Source: Ideonella margarita
Lineage (GTDB): Bacteria > Pseudomonadota > Gammaproteobacteria > Burkholderiales > Burkholderiaceae_C
Length of the DNA: 64,000 nucleotides
Reading direction: 5' to 3'
NCBI RefSeq assembly: GCF_038066635.1
Contig: NZ_JBBUTI010000015.1
Coordinates: 1-64,000, forward strand
In this document: positions 16,310-24,965 of the stretch, one piece after another
Position numbering within the stretch: the stretch's first letter is position 1
Layout: the number at the start of each line of letters is the position of its first letter
The notes under the pieces: model-generated
Databases searched by the model: none
What the model was told of the DNA's origin: nothing
Seen by the model: the letters and a program-made list of their open reading frames with translations, nothing else
Program-made: the position numbers and the translations under genes

Positions 16310-18820
16310 ATGACCAAGACGTCCACCGCCCGCGCTGCCGCGCCGGCTTCTTCCCGCCCCGCAGCTGCCGCCAAGTCGCGCAGCCATGACGCCGCGGCTG
16401 ATTTCCGCCAGCTGGCCGCCCGTGCCTTGGCCCAACGCAGCGACGGCCACAGCGCCGAGGCCTGCCTGAACGCCGTGGCCATCGCCAGCCGCACCCTGCT
16501 GGCCGACCGCTGGGCGCTGACCCAGCAGGCCGATGCCCGCCGCAAGGGCGTGCGCCGCGTGCACTACCTGTCGATGGAGTTCCTGATGGGCCGTGCGCTG
16601 GGCAATGCCCTGGCCGCCATCGGCATGCATGAGCAGGTGGAAGCCGCGCTGCCCGAGGGCGCACCGGCCCTGGGTGAAGTGCTGGAGCACGAGCCCGATG
16701 CCGCGCTGGGCAACGGTGGCCTGGGTCGCCTGGCCGCCTGCTTCCTTGATTCGTTCGCCTCGCTCGGCCTCCCGTCCTTCGGCTATGGCCTGCGCTACAA
16801 GCACGGCATGTTTGCCCAGCACATTCAAGACGGCCGCCAGGTGGAGCAGCCCGACGAATGGCTGCGCCACGGCAGCGCCTGGGAGCTGCCGCGCCATGAA
16901 CTGCGCTACCCCGTCGGTTTCGGCGGCACGGTGGTGAACGAAGGTGGCCAGCGCCGCTGGGTGCCGGCTCAAGCCGTGGTGGCCCAGGCTGTTGACTTCA
17001 TCGTGCCGGGCCACGGCACCGAGCGCGTGTCGACCCTGCGTCAGTGGCAGGCCGAAGCCGCCCGCCCGATCGACTTCCCCACCTTCTGCCGCGGCGAGTT
17101 CGCCTCTGCCGGCGCGCACCTGCAGGAAGCCGAAGCCCTGAACTGGGTGCTCTACCCCGACGACAGCACCCCGGCCGGCCGCGAACTGCGCCTGAAACAG
17201 GAATTCCTGCTGGTGTCGGCCTCGCTGCAAGACACCCTGGCCCGCCACCTGCGCGAGTTTGGTGACGTGCACAGCTACGGCCGCCTCAACGCGGTGCACC
17301 TGAACGACACCCATCCGGCCATGGCCCCGGCCGAGCTGATGCGCCTGCTGCTCGATGAGCACGGCCTGGGCTGGGACGAAGCCTGGAAGATCACCTCGCA
17401 GGCCGTCAGCTACACCAACCACACGCTGATGCCCGAGGCCCTGGAAACCTGGCCGGTCAGCCTGTTCGAGGCGCTGTTGCCGCGCCACCTCGAAATCGTC
17501 TACGAGATCAACCGGCGCTTCCTCGACGAGGTGCGTGCGCGCTTCCCGGGCGACGACGCCATGGCCGCCCGCGTGTCGCTGATCGACGAAGGCGCGCACG
17601 GCGGTGAGCGCCGCGTGCGCATGGCCGCACTGGCCATCGTGGCCTCGCACAAGGTCAACGGCGTGTCGGCCCTGCATTCGCGCCTGATGGTGGAAACCAT
17701 CTTCGCCGACTACGCCAAGCTCTGGCCGCAGCGTTTCATCAACGTGACCAACGGCGTCACGCCGCGTCGCTGGCTGGAGCAGGCCAACCCGGGCCTGAGC
17801 GCGCTGCTCGACAAGACCATCGGCGACGGCTGGCGTGCTGACCTGTCGCAGCTCTCCGAGCTGGGCGCCAAGGCCGGGCAGAAGCGCCTGGGCCAGGAGT
17901 TCATGAAGGTCAAGCTGGCCAACAAGCAGCGCCTGGCTGATCACATTCGCCGCGAGCTGGGCATCAACGTCGATCCGCACAGCCTGTTCGACGTGCAGAT
18001 CAAGCGCATCCACGAATACAAGCGCCAGCTGCTGAACGTGCTGCATGTGGTGGCCCGCTACCAGGCCATCATCGCCAACCCGAGCGCCCACTGGACGCCG
18101 CGCACCGTGATCTTCGCGGGCAAGGCGGCTTCGGCCTACCGTGCCGCCAAGCTGGTCATCCAGCTGATCCACGACGTGGCCCGTGTGGTGAACAGTGACC
18201 CCCGCGTGGGCGACAAGCTCAAGGTCGTGTTCCTGCCGAACTACAGCGTCAGCCTGGCCCAGATCATCCTGCCCGCCGCTGATTTGAGCGAGCAGATCTC
18301 CACCGCCGGCACCGAGGCATCGGGCACCGGCAACATGAAGTTCGCACTCAACGGCGCCTGCACCATCGGCACCTGGGACGGCGCGAACATCGAGATGGCC
18401 GAAGGCATGGACGCGGTCAGCCCGCGCAAGGACGGCGCCAGCAACATGTTCGTCTTCGGCCTGCTGACCGAGGAAGTCGCCCGCATCAAGGCCCTGGGCT
18501 ACGACCCGCGCCTGTACGTGGAAGAGAACCGCCAGCTCAAGGCCGTGCTCGACGCCATCACCGGCGGCGTGTTCAGCTGGGGCGACCCGGACCGCTACCG
18601 CGCGCTGGTGCAGCCGCTGCTGCAACATGATCCGTACTTGCTGATGGCCGACTTCGCCGCCTACGTGGAGTGCCAGAAGACCGTGGACGCGTTGTATGAC
18701 GAGCCCACCGCCTGGGCAGAGCGCGCACTTCGCAACATCGCAGGCATGGGTTTCTTCAGCACTGACCGTACCATCGGCGAGTACGTGCAGCAGGTCTGGG
18801 CGGCACCGGCCAAGCGCTGA
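16310..18820 (+). CDS. glgP: Glycogen/maltodextrin phosphorylase (GT35)
   Basis: This enzyme releases glucose 1-phosphate from alpha-1,4-glucan ends using phosphate and pyridoxal phosphate. The 836-residue product starts at the ATG at 16310 behind ACAGGAGA; the upstream GTG extension lacks a ribosome site. An Ala/Ser-rich tail of about 35 residues precedes the conserved fold (HYLSMEFLMGRALGNAL, DAALGNGGLGRLAACFLDS). The cofactor region EASGTGNMKFALNG, with the PLP-binding lysine in NMKF, and TIGTWDGANIEM are intact. It heads glgP-glgB-glgX-malQ and is divergent from malK. Glycogen versus maltodextrin preference cannot be settled by eye. Confidence 0.95.
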   Translation: MTKTSTARAAAPASSRPAAAAKSRSHDAAADFRQLAARALAQRSDGHSAEACLNAVAIASRTLLADRWALTQQADARRKGVRRVHYLSMEFLMGRALGNALAAIGMHEQVEAALPEGAPALGEVLEHEPDAALGNGGLGRLAACFLDSFASLGLPSFGYGLRYKHGMFAQHIQDGRQVEQPDEWLRHGSAWELPRHELRYPVGFGGTVVNEGGQRRWVPAQAVVAQAVDFIVPGHGTERVSTLRQWQAEAARPIDFPTFCRGEFASAGAHLQEAEALNWVLYPDDSTPAGRELRLKQEFLLVSASLQDTLARHLREFGDVHSYGRLNAVHLNDTHPAMAPAELMRLLLDEHGLGWDEAWKITSQAVSYTNHTLMPEALETWPVSLFEALLPRHLEIVYEINRRFLDEVRARFPGDDAMAARVSLIDEGAHGGERRVRMAALAIVASHKVNGVSALHSRLMVETIFADYAKLWPQRFINVTNGVTPRRWLEQANPGLSALLDKTIGDGWRADLSQLSELGAKAGQKRLGQEFMKVKLANKQRLADHIRRELGINVDPHSLFDVQIKRIHEYKRQLLNVLHVVARYQAIIANPSAHWTPRTVIFAGKAASAYRAAKLVIQLIHDVARVVNSDPRVGDKLKVVFLPNYSVSLAQIILPAADLSEQISTAGTEASGTGNMKFALNGACTIGTWDGANIEMAEGMDAVSPRKDGASNMFVFGLLTEEVARIKALGYDPRLYVEENRQLKAVLDAITGGVFSWGDPDRYRALVQPLLQHDPYLLMADFAAYVECQKTVDALYDEPTAWAERALRNIAGMGFFSTDRTIGEYVQQVWAAPAKR

Positions 18821-18846
18821 AGCCGTGTCCCGATCGTTGCGTTCCC

Positions 18847-21066
18847 TTGGGTAGCAGGAAAAGAGCAGGTGGTCTGTTGTTGACCGACGCAGAAGTGACC
18901 GCCCTGATCGGGGTTTCTCATCCAGATCCGTTCGCGGTGCTGGGCCAGCATGCCGACGCCGACGGCGCCTTGTGGGTACGGGCCTTGTTGCCCGATGCCC
19001 TGGACGTGAGCGTGCTGGACGCCACCAACGGCCGCCAGGTGGCCACGCTCACGCGGCGTCACCCGGCTGGCTTCTTTGAAGGCAAGCTGTCGCGCCGCAA
19101 GCAGCGTTTCGACTACCGGCTGCGCGTGAGCTGGCCGCACGGCGAAACCACCGAGCTGGCCGACGCCTACCAGTTCGGCCCGCTGCTTTACGACGCCGAC
19201 CTGCACTACCTGGCGGAGGGCAGCCACCTGCGCCCCTGGCAGGCGCTGGGTGCCATGCCGATGACGCTGGGCGAAGGCGCGGCGGCCGTGGCCGGTGTGC
19301 GCTTTGCCGTGTGGGCGCCGAATGCCCGCCGCGTCAGCGTGGTCGGCAACTTCAACAACTGGGACGGCCGACGCCACCCGATGCGCCACCGCGGCGCCTC
19401 CGGCATCTGGGAGATCTTCGTTCCCCATGTCACGGTCGGTGATCACTACAAGTTCGAGATCATTGCCGGCGACGGCAGCCTGCTGCCGCTGAAGGCCGAC
19501 CCCTATGCCCGCGCGGCCGAGTTCCGCCCCGGCACGGCGAGCATCGTGGCCGCGGCCCGCCCGCGCCGCGCCCGGCCCGGCGGCCGCACCGGTGCCAACA
19601 GCCGCCAGGCCCCGGTCAGCATCTACGAGGTGCACCTGGGTTCGTGGCAGCGCCGCCCTGACGGCACCTACAACGACTGGGACACGCTGGCGCAGACGCT
19701 GCCTGACCACGTGCAGGCGCTGGGCTTCACCCACGTCGAGCTGATGCCCATCAGCGAACATCCGTTTGATGGCTCCTGGGGCTACCAGACGCTGGGCCTG
19801 TACGCGCCCACGTCTCGCTTCGGCTCGCCCGATGGTTTCACCCGGTTTGTCGAGGCCTGCCAGCAGCGCGGCATCGGCGTGCTGCTCGACTGGGTGCCTG
19901 CGCACTTCCCGGTTGATGCCCACGGCATGGGCCAGTTTGATGGCACGTCGCTGTATGAATACGCCGATCCGAAGGAAGGTTTCCACCGCGACTGGAACAC
20001 GCTGATCTACAACTTCGGCCGCACCGAAGTGCGCAACTTCCTGGTCGGCAATGCGCTGTACTGGGTCGAGGCGTTTGGTGTGGACGGCCTGCGCGTGGAC
20101 GCCGTGGCCTCGATGCTGTACCGCGACTACAGCCGCCCCGAAGGCGAATGGCTGCCCAACGTGCACGGTGGCCGCGAGAACCTCGAAGCCATTTCGCTGC
20201 TGCGCCGGACCAATGAGGTGCTGGGGGCGGAAGCGCCCGGTGCCATCACGCTGGCTGAAGAGTCAACGTCATTTCCCGGCGTGTCGGCGCCCACGTTTGC
20301 GGGCGGCCTGGGCTTCCACTACAAGTGGAACATGGGCTGGATGCACGACACGCTCGAGTACATGAGCCAGGACCCGGTGCACCGCCGCTGGCACCATGAC
20401 AAGATGACCTTCGGCATGGTCTACGCCTACAGCGAGAACTTCGTGCTGCCGCTTTCGCACGACGAGGTGGTGCACGGCAAGGGCTCGCTGCTGAAGAAGA
20501 TGCCGGGCGACGAGTGGCAGCAGTTCGCCAACCTGCGCGCCTATTACGGTTTCATGTGGGGCCACCCGGGCAAGAAGCTGCTGTTCATGGGCCAGGAATT
20601 TGCGCAACCGACCGAGTGGAACCACGACGTCGAGCTGCCCTGGGATTTGCTGCAGCAGCCCCAGCATGCCGGCGTGATGCAGCTGGTGGGTGACTTGAAC
20701 CGGCTCTATGCCAGCCAGCCTGCGCTGCATGCGATGGATTGCCAGCCGGAAGGCTTCGAGTGGCTCGTCAGCACCGAGGCGCAAACCTCGGTGTTCGCCT
20801 GGGTGCGCCGCGACGGCACGGGCCAGCAGGTCATCGTGCTGTGCAACATGACGCCGGTGCCGCGTGATGGTTACCGGCTGGGTGTGCCCGCCGGTGCCGC
20901 CGGCTGGCGCGAGGTGCTCAACACCGATTCGGCGATCTACGGCGGCTCGAACATGGGCAATGCCGGCGCCGTGCTGGCGACCGAAAACGTGGTGGCGCAT
21001 GACCGTGCGCAGTCGGTGGTGGTCACGCTGCCGCCGCTGTCCACCGTGTTCCTGGTGCCGGCATGA
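18847..21066 (+). CDS. glgB: 1,4-alpha-glucan branching enzyme
   Basis: GlgB cuts an alpha-1,4 chain and re-attaches it as an alpha-1,6 branch. The frame opens without an ATG. The first possible start is a TTG at 18847, but TTGs at 18877 or 18880 (just before LTDAEVTALIG) are more likely, giving about 728 residues, the usual GlgB length. Two N-terminal beta domains are present, the second a CBM48 (RFAVWAPNARRVSVVGNFNNWDG). The GH13 barrel then carries DWVPAHF, nucleophile D in GLRVDAVASMLYRDYSR, acid/base E in LAEESTSFP and LPLSHDEVVHGK. The stop is followed 34 bases later by glgX. Confidence 0.94.
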   Translation: MGSRKRAGGLLLTDAEVTALIGVSHPDPFAVLGQHADADGALWVRALLPDALDVSVLDATNGRQVATLTRRHPAGFFEGKLSRRKQRFDYRLRVSWPHGETTELADAYQFGPLLYDADLHYLAEGSHLRPWQALGAMPMTLGEGAAAVAGVRFAVWAPNARRVSVVGNFNNWDGRRHPMRHRGASGIWEIFVPHVTVGDHYKFEIIAGDGSLLPLKADPYARAAEFRPGTASIVAAARPRRARPGGRTGANSRQAPVSIYEVHLGSWQRRPDGTYNDWDTLAQTLPDHVQALGFTHVELMPISEHPFDGSWGYQTLGLYAPTSRFGSPDGFTRFVEACQQRGIGVLLDWVPAHFPVDAHGMGQFDGTSLYEYADPKEGFHRDWNTLIYNFGRTEVRNFLVGNALYWVEAFGVDGLRVDAVASMLYRDYSRPEGEWLPNVHGGRENLEAISLLRRTNEVLGAEAPGAITLAEESTSFPGVSAPTFAGGLGFHYKWNMGWMHDTLEYMSQDPVHRRWHHDKMTFGMVYAYSENFVLPLSHDEVVHGKGSLLKKMPGDEWQQFANLRAYYGFMWGHPGKKLLFMGQEFAQPTEWNHDVELPWDLLQQPQHAGVMQLVGDLNRLYASQPALHAMDCQPEGFEWLVSTEAQTSVFAWVRRDGTGQQVIVLCNMTPVPRDGYRLGVPAGAAGWREVLNTDSAIYGGSNMGNAGAVLATENVVAHDRAQSVVVTLPPLSTVFLVPA

Positions 21067-21100
21067 TGCGCGCGGCCCGAACCTTGCTCACGGCACCGGC

Positions 21101-23233
21101 ATGAGCATCACCACCCGACTGCCTGCCGCGCTGCAGGAAGGCCGCAGCGCCCCCCTGGGCTCGCTGGCCCGCGACAACGGCGTGAACTTCGCCGTGTTCT
21201 CGCAGCATGCCCAGCGCATGGAGCTATGCGTGTTTGACGCCTCCGGCAGCCGTGAGCTGCGTCGCTACGAGCTGCACGGCCCGCACGACCAGGTCTTCCA
21301 CGGCTTCTTGCCCGGCGTGGGCGAGGGCCTGGTCTACGGCCTGCGCGCGCACGGCCCGTACCAGCCCGAAGCCGGCCACCGCTTCAACCCGAACAAGCTG
21401 CTGCTGGACCCGTACGCCCGCGACATCGTCGGCCACCACCGCTGGCTGCCCGAGCACCACGGCTACGAGATCGGCCACCCCGAAGGCACGCGCTCGTTTG
21501 ATCGCCGGGACAACGCCGCGCATGCGCTGAAGGCCCGCGTGGCCGAGCCCATCGGCACGGCGCCGGGCTTTCTGAATGCGCCGCGGGTGCCGGTGTCGCG
21601 CACCGTGCTGTACGAGGTGCACGTCAAGGGCTTCAGCCAACTGCACCCGGGCATTCCACCCGAGCTGCGCGGCAGCTATGCGGCGCTGGCGCACCCGGCT
21701 GCCATTGCGCATTTCAAGGCGCTGGGCATCACCACGCTGGCGCTGCTGCCGGTGCAGTTCCACCTCGATGAGCCGGGGTTGGTGGAACGTGGCCAGACCA
21801 ACTACTGGGGCTACAACACCCTGGGCTTTTTTGCGGCGGACCCGCGCTATGCGCTGCCCGACCACCGGCAAGATCCGGCGCTGGTGCGTGCGGAGTTCCG
21901 CCAGATGGTGGCCGACCTGCACGCCGCCGGCCTGGAGGTGGTGCTGGACGTGGTCTACAACCACACGCCCGAGGGCAGCGAAGCCGGCGCCACGCTCAGC
22001 TTCCGTGGCCTGGACAACGCCAGCTGGTACCGCCTGGCGCCGGATGACCCCAGCCGCAACGAGAACTTCACCGGCTGCGGCAACACGCTGAACGTGGCGC
22101 ACCCGCGCGTCACCCAGTTCGTGCTTGATTCACTGCGCTTCTGGGTCCAGGAGATGGGCGTCGACGGCTTCCGGTTCGACCTGGCGCCGGTGCTGGGCCG
22201 CACCCGCCACGGGTTTGACCCCAACGCCGCCTTCTTCGTGGCGATGCGGCAAGACCCGCTGCTGGCGCAGGTGCACCTGATCGCCGAGCCCTGGGATGCC
22301 TCGTACGACGGCTACCAGGTGGGCCGCTTCCCCGGCCGCTGGGTGGAATGGAACGACAAGTTCCGCGACACCGTGCGCCGCTACTGGCTGCACCGCGCCG
22401 TGGGCCGGGGCGAGCTGGCGCGGCGCTTCACCGCGTCCAGTGATTTGTTCCACCACGGCCAGCGCCGGCCGAGCGCGTCGGTGAACTTCATCACCGCCCA
22501 TGACGGCTACACGCTGACCGACCTCGTCACCTACCAGCACAAGCACAACGAGGCCAACGGCGAAGGCAACCGCGACGGCCGCGATGGCGAGCCCAGCCAC
22601 AACTTCGGTGTGGAAGGCCCGACCGACGAGGCCGGCATCGTGCTGGCCCGTGACCGCGTGCGGCGCGCCATGCTGGCCACCTTGCTGCTGGCCCAGGGCA
22701 CGCCGATGCTGTGCGCGGGCGACGAGATCGGCAACACCCAGGGCGGCAACAACAACGCCTATTGCCAGGACAACGCCACCGGCTGGCTGGGCTGGCCGCA
22801 GGCCGACCTGCGCCTGACCGCGCTGGTTGGTGAGCTGCTGGCGCTGCGCCGCGCCGAGCCTTCACTGCGCTACGACCACTGGTTCCACCCGCAGCCCGGT
22901 GAGCAGGGCCAGCGCGGCCTGCAATGGTTCACGCCGGCCGGCCGCGAGATGCAGGTGAACGACTGGCATGACGGCAGCCAGCACGCCTTTGCCTGCCACC
23001 TGATCGCCGGCCCGGCCGATGACCTGACCTGCGACGTCGACTGCCCCGGCAGCCCGCGCCTGATGCTGGCCTTCAACCCCGACAGCCTGCCCACGCGCTT
23101 CACGCTGGGCGCCTGCGCCTGGGAGCTGGTGTTCGACAGCAGCGGCGAATTGCTGCGCGGGCCGCTGCCTGCGGAGTCACACGTGCTGATGGTGCCCTCG
23201 CATGCGCTGGTGGTGTTGCGGGCGCAGGCCTGA
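21101..23233 (+). CDS. glgX: Glycogen debranching enzyme GlgX (isoamylase family)
   Basis: GlgX hydrolyses the alpha-1,6 stubs left by phosphorylase. I start it at the ATG at 21101, since the longer frame overlaps glgB with unrelated sequence. The 710-residue product has an N-terminal CBM48-like domain (GVNFAVFSQHAQRMELCVFD) and the barrel motifs VVLDVVYNHT, DGFRFDLAPVLGR, LIAEPWD and FITAHDGYTLTDLV. The GDE-IGNTQGGNNNAYCQDN block is typical of GlgX/TreX. It sits between branching enzyme and amylomaltase, so the operon both builds and dismantles branched glucan. Confidence 0.94.
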   Translation: MSITTRLPAALQEGRSAPLGSLARDNGVNFAVFSQHAQRMELCVFDASGSRELRRYELHGPHDQVFHGFLPGVGEGLVYGLRAHGPYQPEAGHRFNPNKLLLDPYARDIVGHHRWLPEHHGYEIGHPEGTRSFDRRDNAAHALKARVAEPIGTAPGFLNAPRVPVSRTVLYEVHVKGFSQLHPGIPPELRGSYAALAHPAAIAHFKALGITTLALLPVQFHLDEPGLVERGQTNYWGYNTLGFFAADPRYALPDHRQDPALVRAEFRQMVADLHAAGLEVVLDVVYNHTPEGSEAGATLSFRGLDNASWYRLAPDDPSRNENFTGCGNTLNVAHPRVTQFVLDSLRFWVQEMGVDGFRFDLAPVLGRTRHGFDPNAAFFVAMRQDPLLAQVHLIAEPWDASYDGYQVGRFPGRWVEWNDKFRDTVRRYWLHRAVGRGELARRFTASSDLFHHGQRRPSASVNFITAHDGYTLTDLVTYQHKHNEANGEGNRDGRDGEPSHNFGVEGPTDEAGIVLARDRVRRAMLATLLLAQGTPMLCAGDEIGNTQGGNNNAYCQDNATGWLGWPQADLRLTALVGELLALRRAEPSLRYDHWFHPQPGEQGQRGLQWFTPAGREMQVNDWHDGSQHAFACHLIAGPADDLTCDVDCPGSPRLMLAFNPDSLPTRFTLGACAWELVFDSSGELLRGPLPAESHVLMVPSHALVVLRAQA

Positions 23234-23333
23234 CGGGCCTGGCCGAACACGCGTATCCGACACAAGCATCAAGACCCATTTCTGCCCTCTCGTTCCGATT
23301 TTTCTCACCCAACAACACGATCCGGAGACCTTC

Positions 23334-24860
23334 ATGCACCTTCCTCCGCGCACCTCGGGCGTCCTGCTGCACGTCACGTCATTGCCCAGCCCGCACGGCA
23401 TCGGCGACTTCGGCCCCGGCGCCTACCACTTCGTCGACTGGCTGCAATCGGCCGGTCAGAGCCTGTGGCAGCTGTTGCCCACCACGCCGATCGGCCCGGC
23501 CAACTCGCCTTACCAGAGCGTGTCGGCCTTTGCCGGCAGCCCGCTGATGGTGGCGTTCGAGCCGCTGGTGGCCAAGGGCTGGATGAGCGCGCCGCAACTG
23601 CCGGACGGCGGCTTCAATGTCTACCGCGTCGAATACGAGAAGGTGGTGCCGTGGCGCATGGCGCAGCTGCGCCTGGCGGCAGAGGGATTCTTCGCACGCG
23701 GCAGCAAGGCCGACCACAAGGCCTTCGAAACCTGGGCCGATGCGCAGCGTTCCTGGCTCGACGACTACGGCCTGTTCATGGCGCTGGAAACCGTGCATGG
23801 CGGCCAGCCCTGGTGGACCTGGGCACCCAAGCTGCGCGACCGCGACGCCGCGCAGATGAAGGCCGCCCGCCGCACGCACGCCGCCGAGATACGTTTCTGG
23901 GAATTCGTGCAGTGGTGCTTCGACACCCAGTGCGCGGCCGTGAAGGCGTATGCGAATGAGCGCGGCATCGGCATCGTCGGTGACCTGCCGATCTTCATCG
24001 CCCACCACAGCGCCGATTGCTGGGCCCGCCCGGACCTGTACTTCCTCGACGACAACTGCCAGCCTACCGTGGTGGCCGGCGTGCCGCCCGATGTGTTCTC
24101 GGTGGACGGCCAGCGCTGGGGCAACCCGCTGTACCGCTGGGACCGCATGGCCGAAGAAAACTTCGCCTGGTGGACGGCCCGCGTCTGCCGCGCGCTGGAG
24201 CAGGCCGATGTGTTCCGCATTGACCACTTCCGCGGCTTTGCCGGTTACTGGGAAGTGCCGGCCAGTGCGCCCACGGCGGCGACCGGCCAGTGGGTGCCCG
24301 GCCCTGGCCAGGCGCTGTTCGAGGCCATCGAGCGCGAGCTGGGCAGCCTGCCCATCATCGCGGAAGACCTGGGCGTGATCACGCCGGACGTGGTGGCGCT
24401 GCGTGACGGCTGCAACTTCCCCGGCATGCGCATCCTGCAGTTCGCGTTTGGTGCCGACGGCGACCAGGAATTCCTGCCGCACAACTACGTGCCGCACACC
24501 GTGGTCTACACCGGCACGCACGACAACGAAACCGTGCGCGGCTGGTGGCACAACGCGCCTGAGCGCGAGCGCATCTACGCCGGTACCTACCTGGCGTGTG
24601 GCGAACACGATGTGCATTGGGGCATGATCCGCGCCGCCGCCAATTCGGTGGCCAGCATGGCGATCTTCCCGCTGCAGGACGTGCTGGGCCTGGACGGCAG
24701 CCACCGCATGAACCTGCCTGGGTCGGTGGAGGGCAACTGGGCGTGGCGCTTTGATTGGCACATGGTGGGCAGCGAGCCCGGCCGCGTGCTGGGCGTGATC
24801 ACCGCCGCCAGCGGCCGTGGCCCGTTCAAGCTGCTGAACCTGCCGGGCCAGCCGGGCTGA
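23334..24860 (+). CDS. malQ: 4-alpha-glucanotransferase (amylomaltase, GH77)
   Basis: MalQ disproportionates maltodextrins, transferring glucan chains and releasing glucose, which converts imported maltose into phosphorylase substrates. The 508-residue product starts at an ATG preceded by CCGGAGA. GH77 motifs are present: RTSGVLLHVTSLPSPHGIGDFG near the start, VGDLPIFIAHHSAD, VFRIDHFRGF with the nucleophile aspartate, IIAEDLGVIT with the acid/base glutamate, and YTGTHDNET. Length fits the short bacterial amylomaltases rather than the long E. coli form. It is last in the glg operon, after a 100-base gap, and is followed by a strong hairpin. Confidence 0.95.
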   Translation: MHLPPRTSGVLLHVTSLPSPHGIGDFGPGAYHFVDWLQSAGQSLWQLLPTTPIGPANSPYQSVSAFAGSPLMVAFEPLVAKGWMSAPQLPDGGFNVYRVEYEKVVPWRMAQLRLAAEGFFARGSKADHKAFETWADAQRSWLDDYGLFMALETVHGGQPWWTWAPKLRDRDAAQMKAARRTHAAEIRFWEFVQWCFDTQCAAVKAYANERGIGIVGDLPIFIAHHSADCWARPDLYFLDDNCQPTVVAGVPPDVFSVDGQRWGNPLYRWDRMAEENFAWWTARVCRALEQADVFRIDHFRGFAGYWEVPASAPTAATGQWVPGPGQALFEAIERELGSLPIIAEDLGVITPDVVALRDGCNFPGMRILQFAFGADGDQEFLPHNYVPHTVVYTGTHDNETVRGWWHNAPERERIYAGTYLACGEHDVHWGMIRAAANSVASMAIFPLQDVLGLDGSHRMNLPGSVEGNWAWRFDWHMVGSEPGRVLGVITAASGRGPFKLLNLPGQPG

Positions 24861-24880
24861 GCGAGGCGTCTCCAGACGTG

Positions 24881-24908
24881 ACAAGGGCCGCTGATGCGGC
24901 CCTTGTTC
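24881..24908 (+). terminator. Terminator hairpin between malQ and the convergent amylase gene
   Basis: ACAAGGGCCGC-TGAT-GCGGCCCTTGT is a perfect 11-bp stem 20 bases after the malQ stop. The trailing U-tract is short, so efficiency is uncertain. It could act on both convergent transcripts. Confidence 0.75.
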
Positions 24909-24965
24909 ATGGTGCGAGTTGCCTGTGTTGTTGGCGCTGTTGGCGCTGTTGTGCATTAACCAGGC

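Noticed and set aside
16196..18628. 810-residue open frame antisense to glgP
   Set aside because: It mirrors glgP, whose motifs are unambiguous. Long antisense frames are a by-product of G/C-rich third positions, and its translation shows no family motif.
24909..24965. Direct repeat GTTGGCGCT GTTGGCGCT near the malQ terminator
   Set aside because: Only two short tandem copies, with no known element signature; probably chance or slippage.
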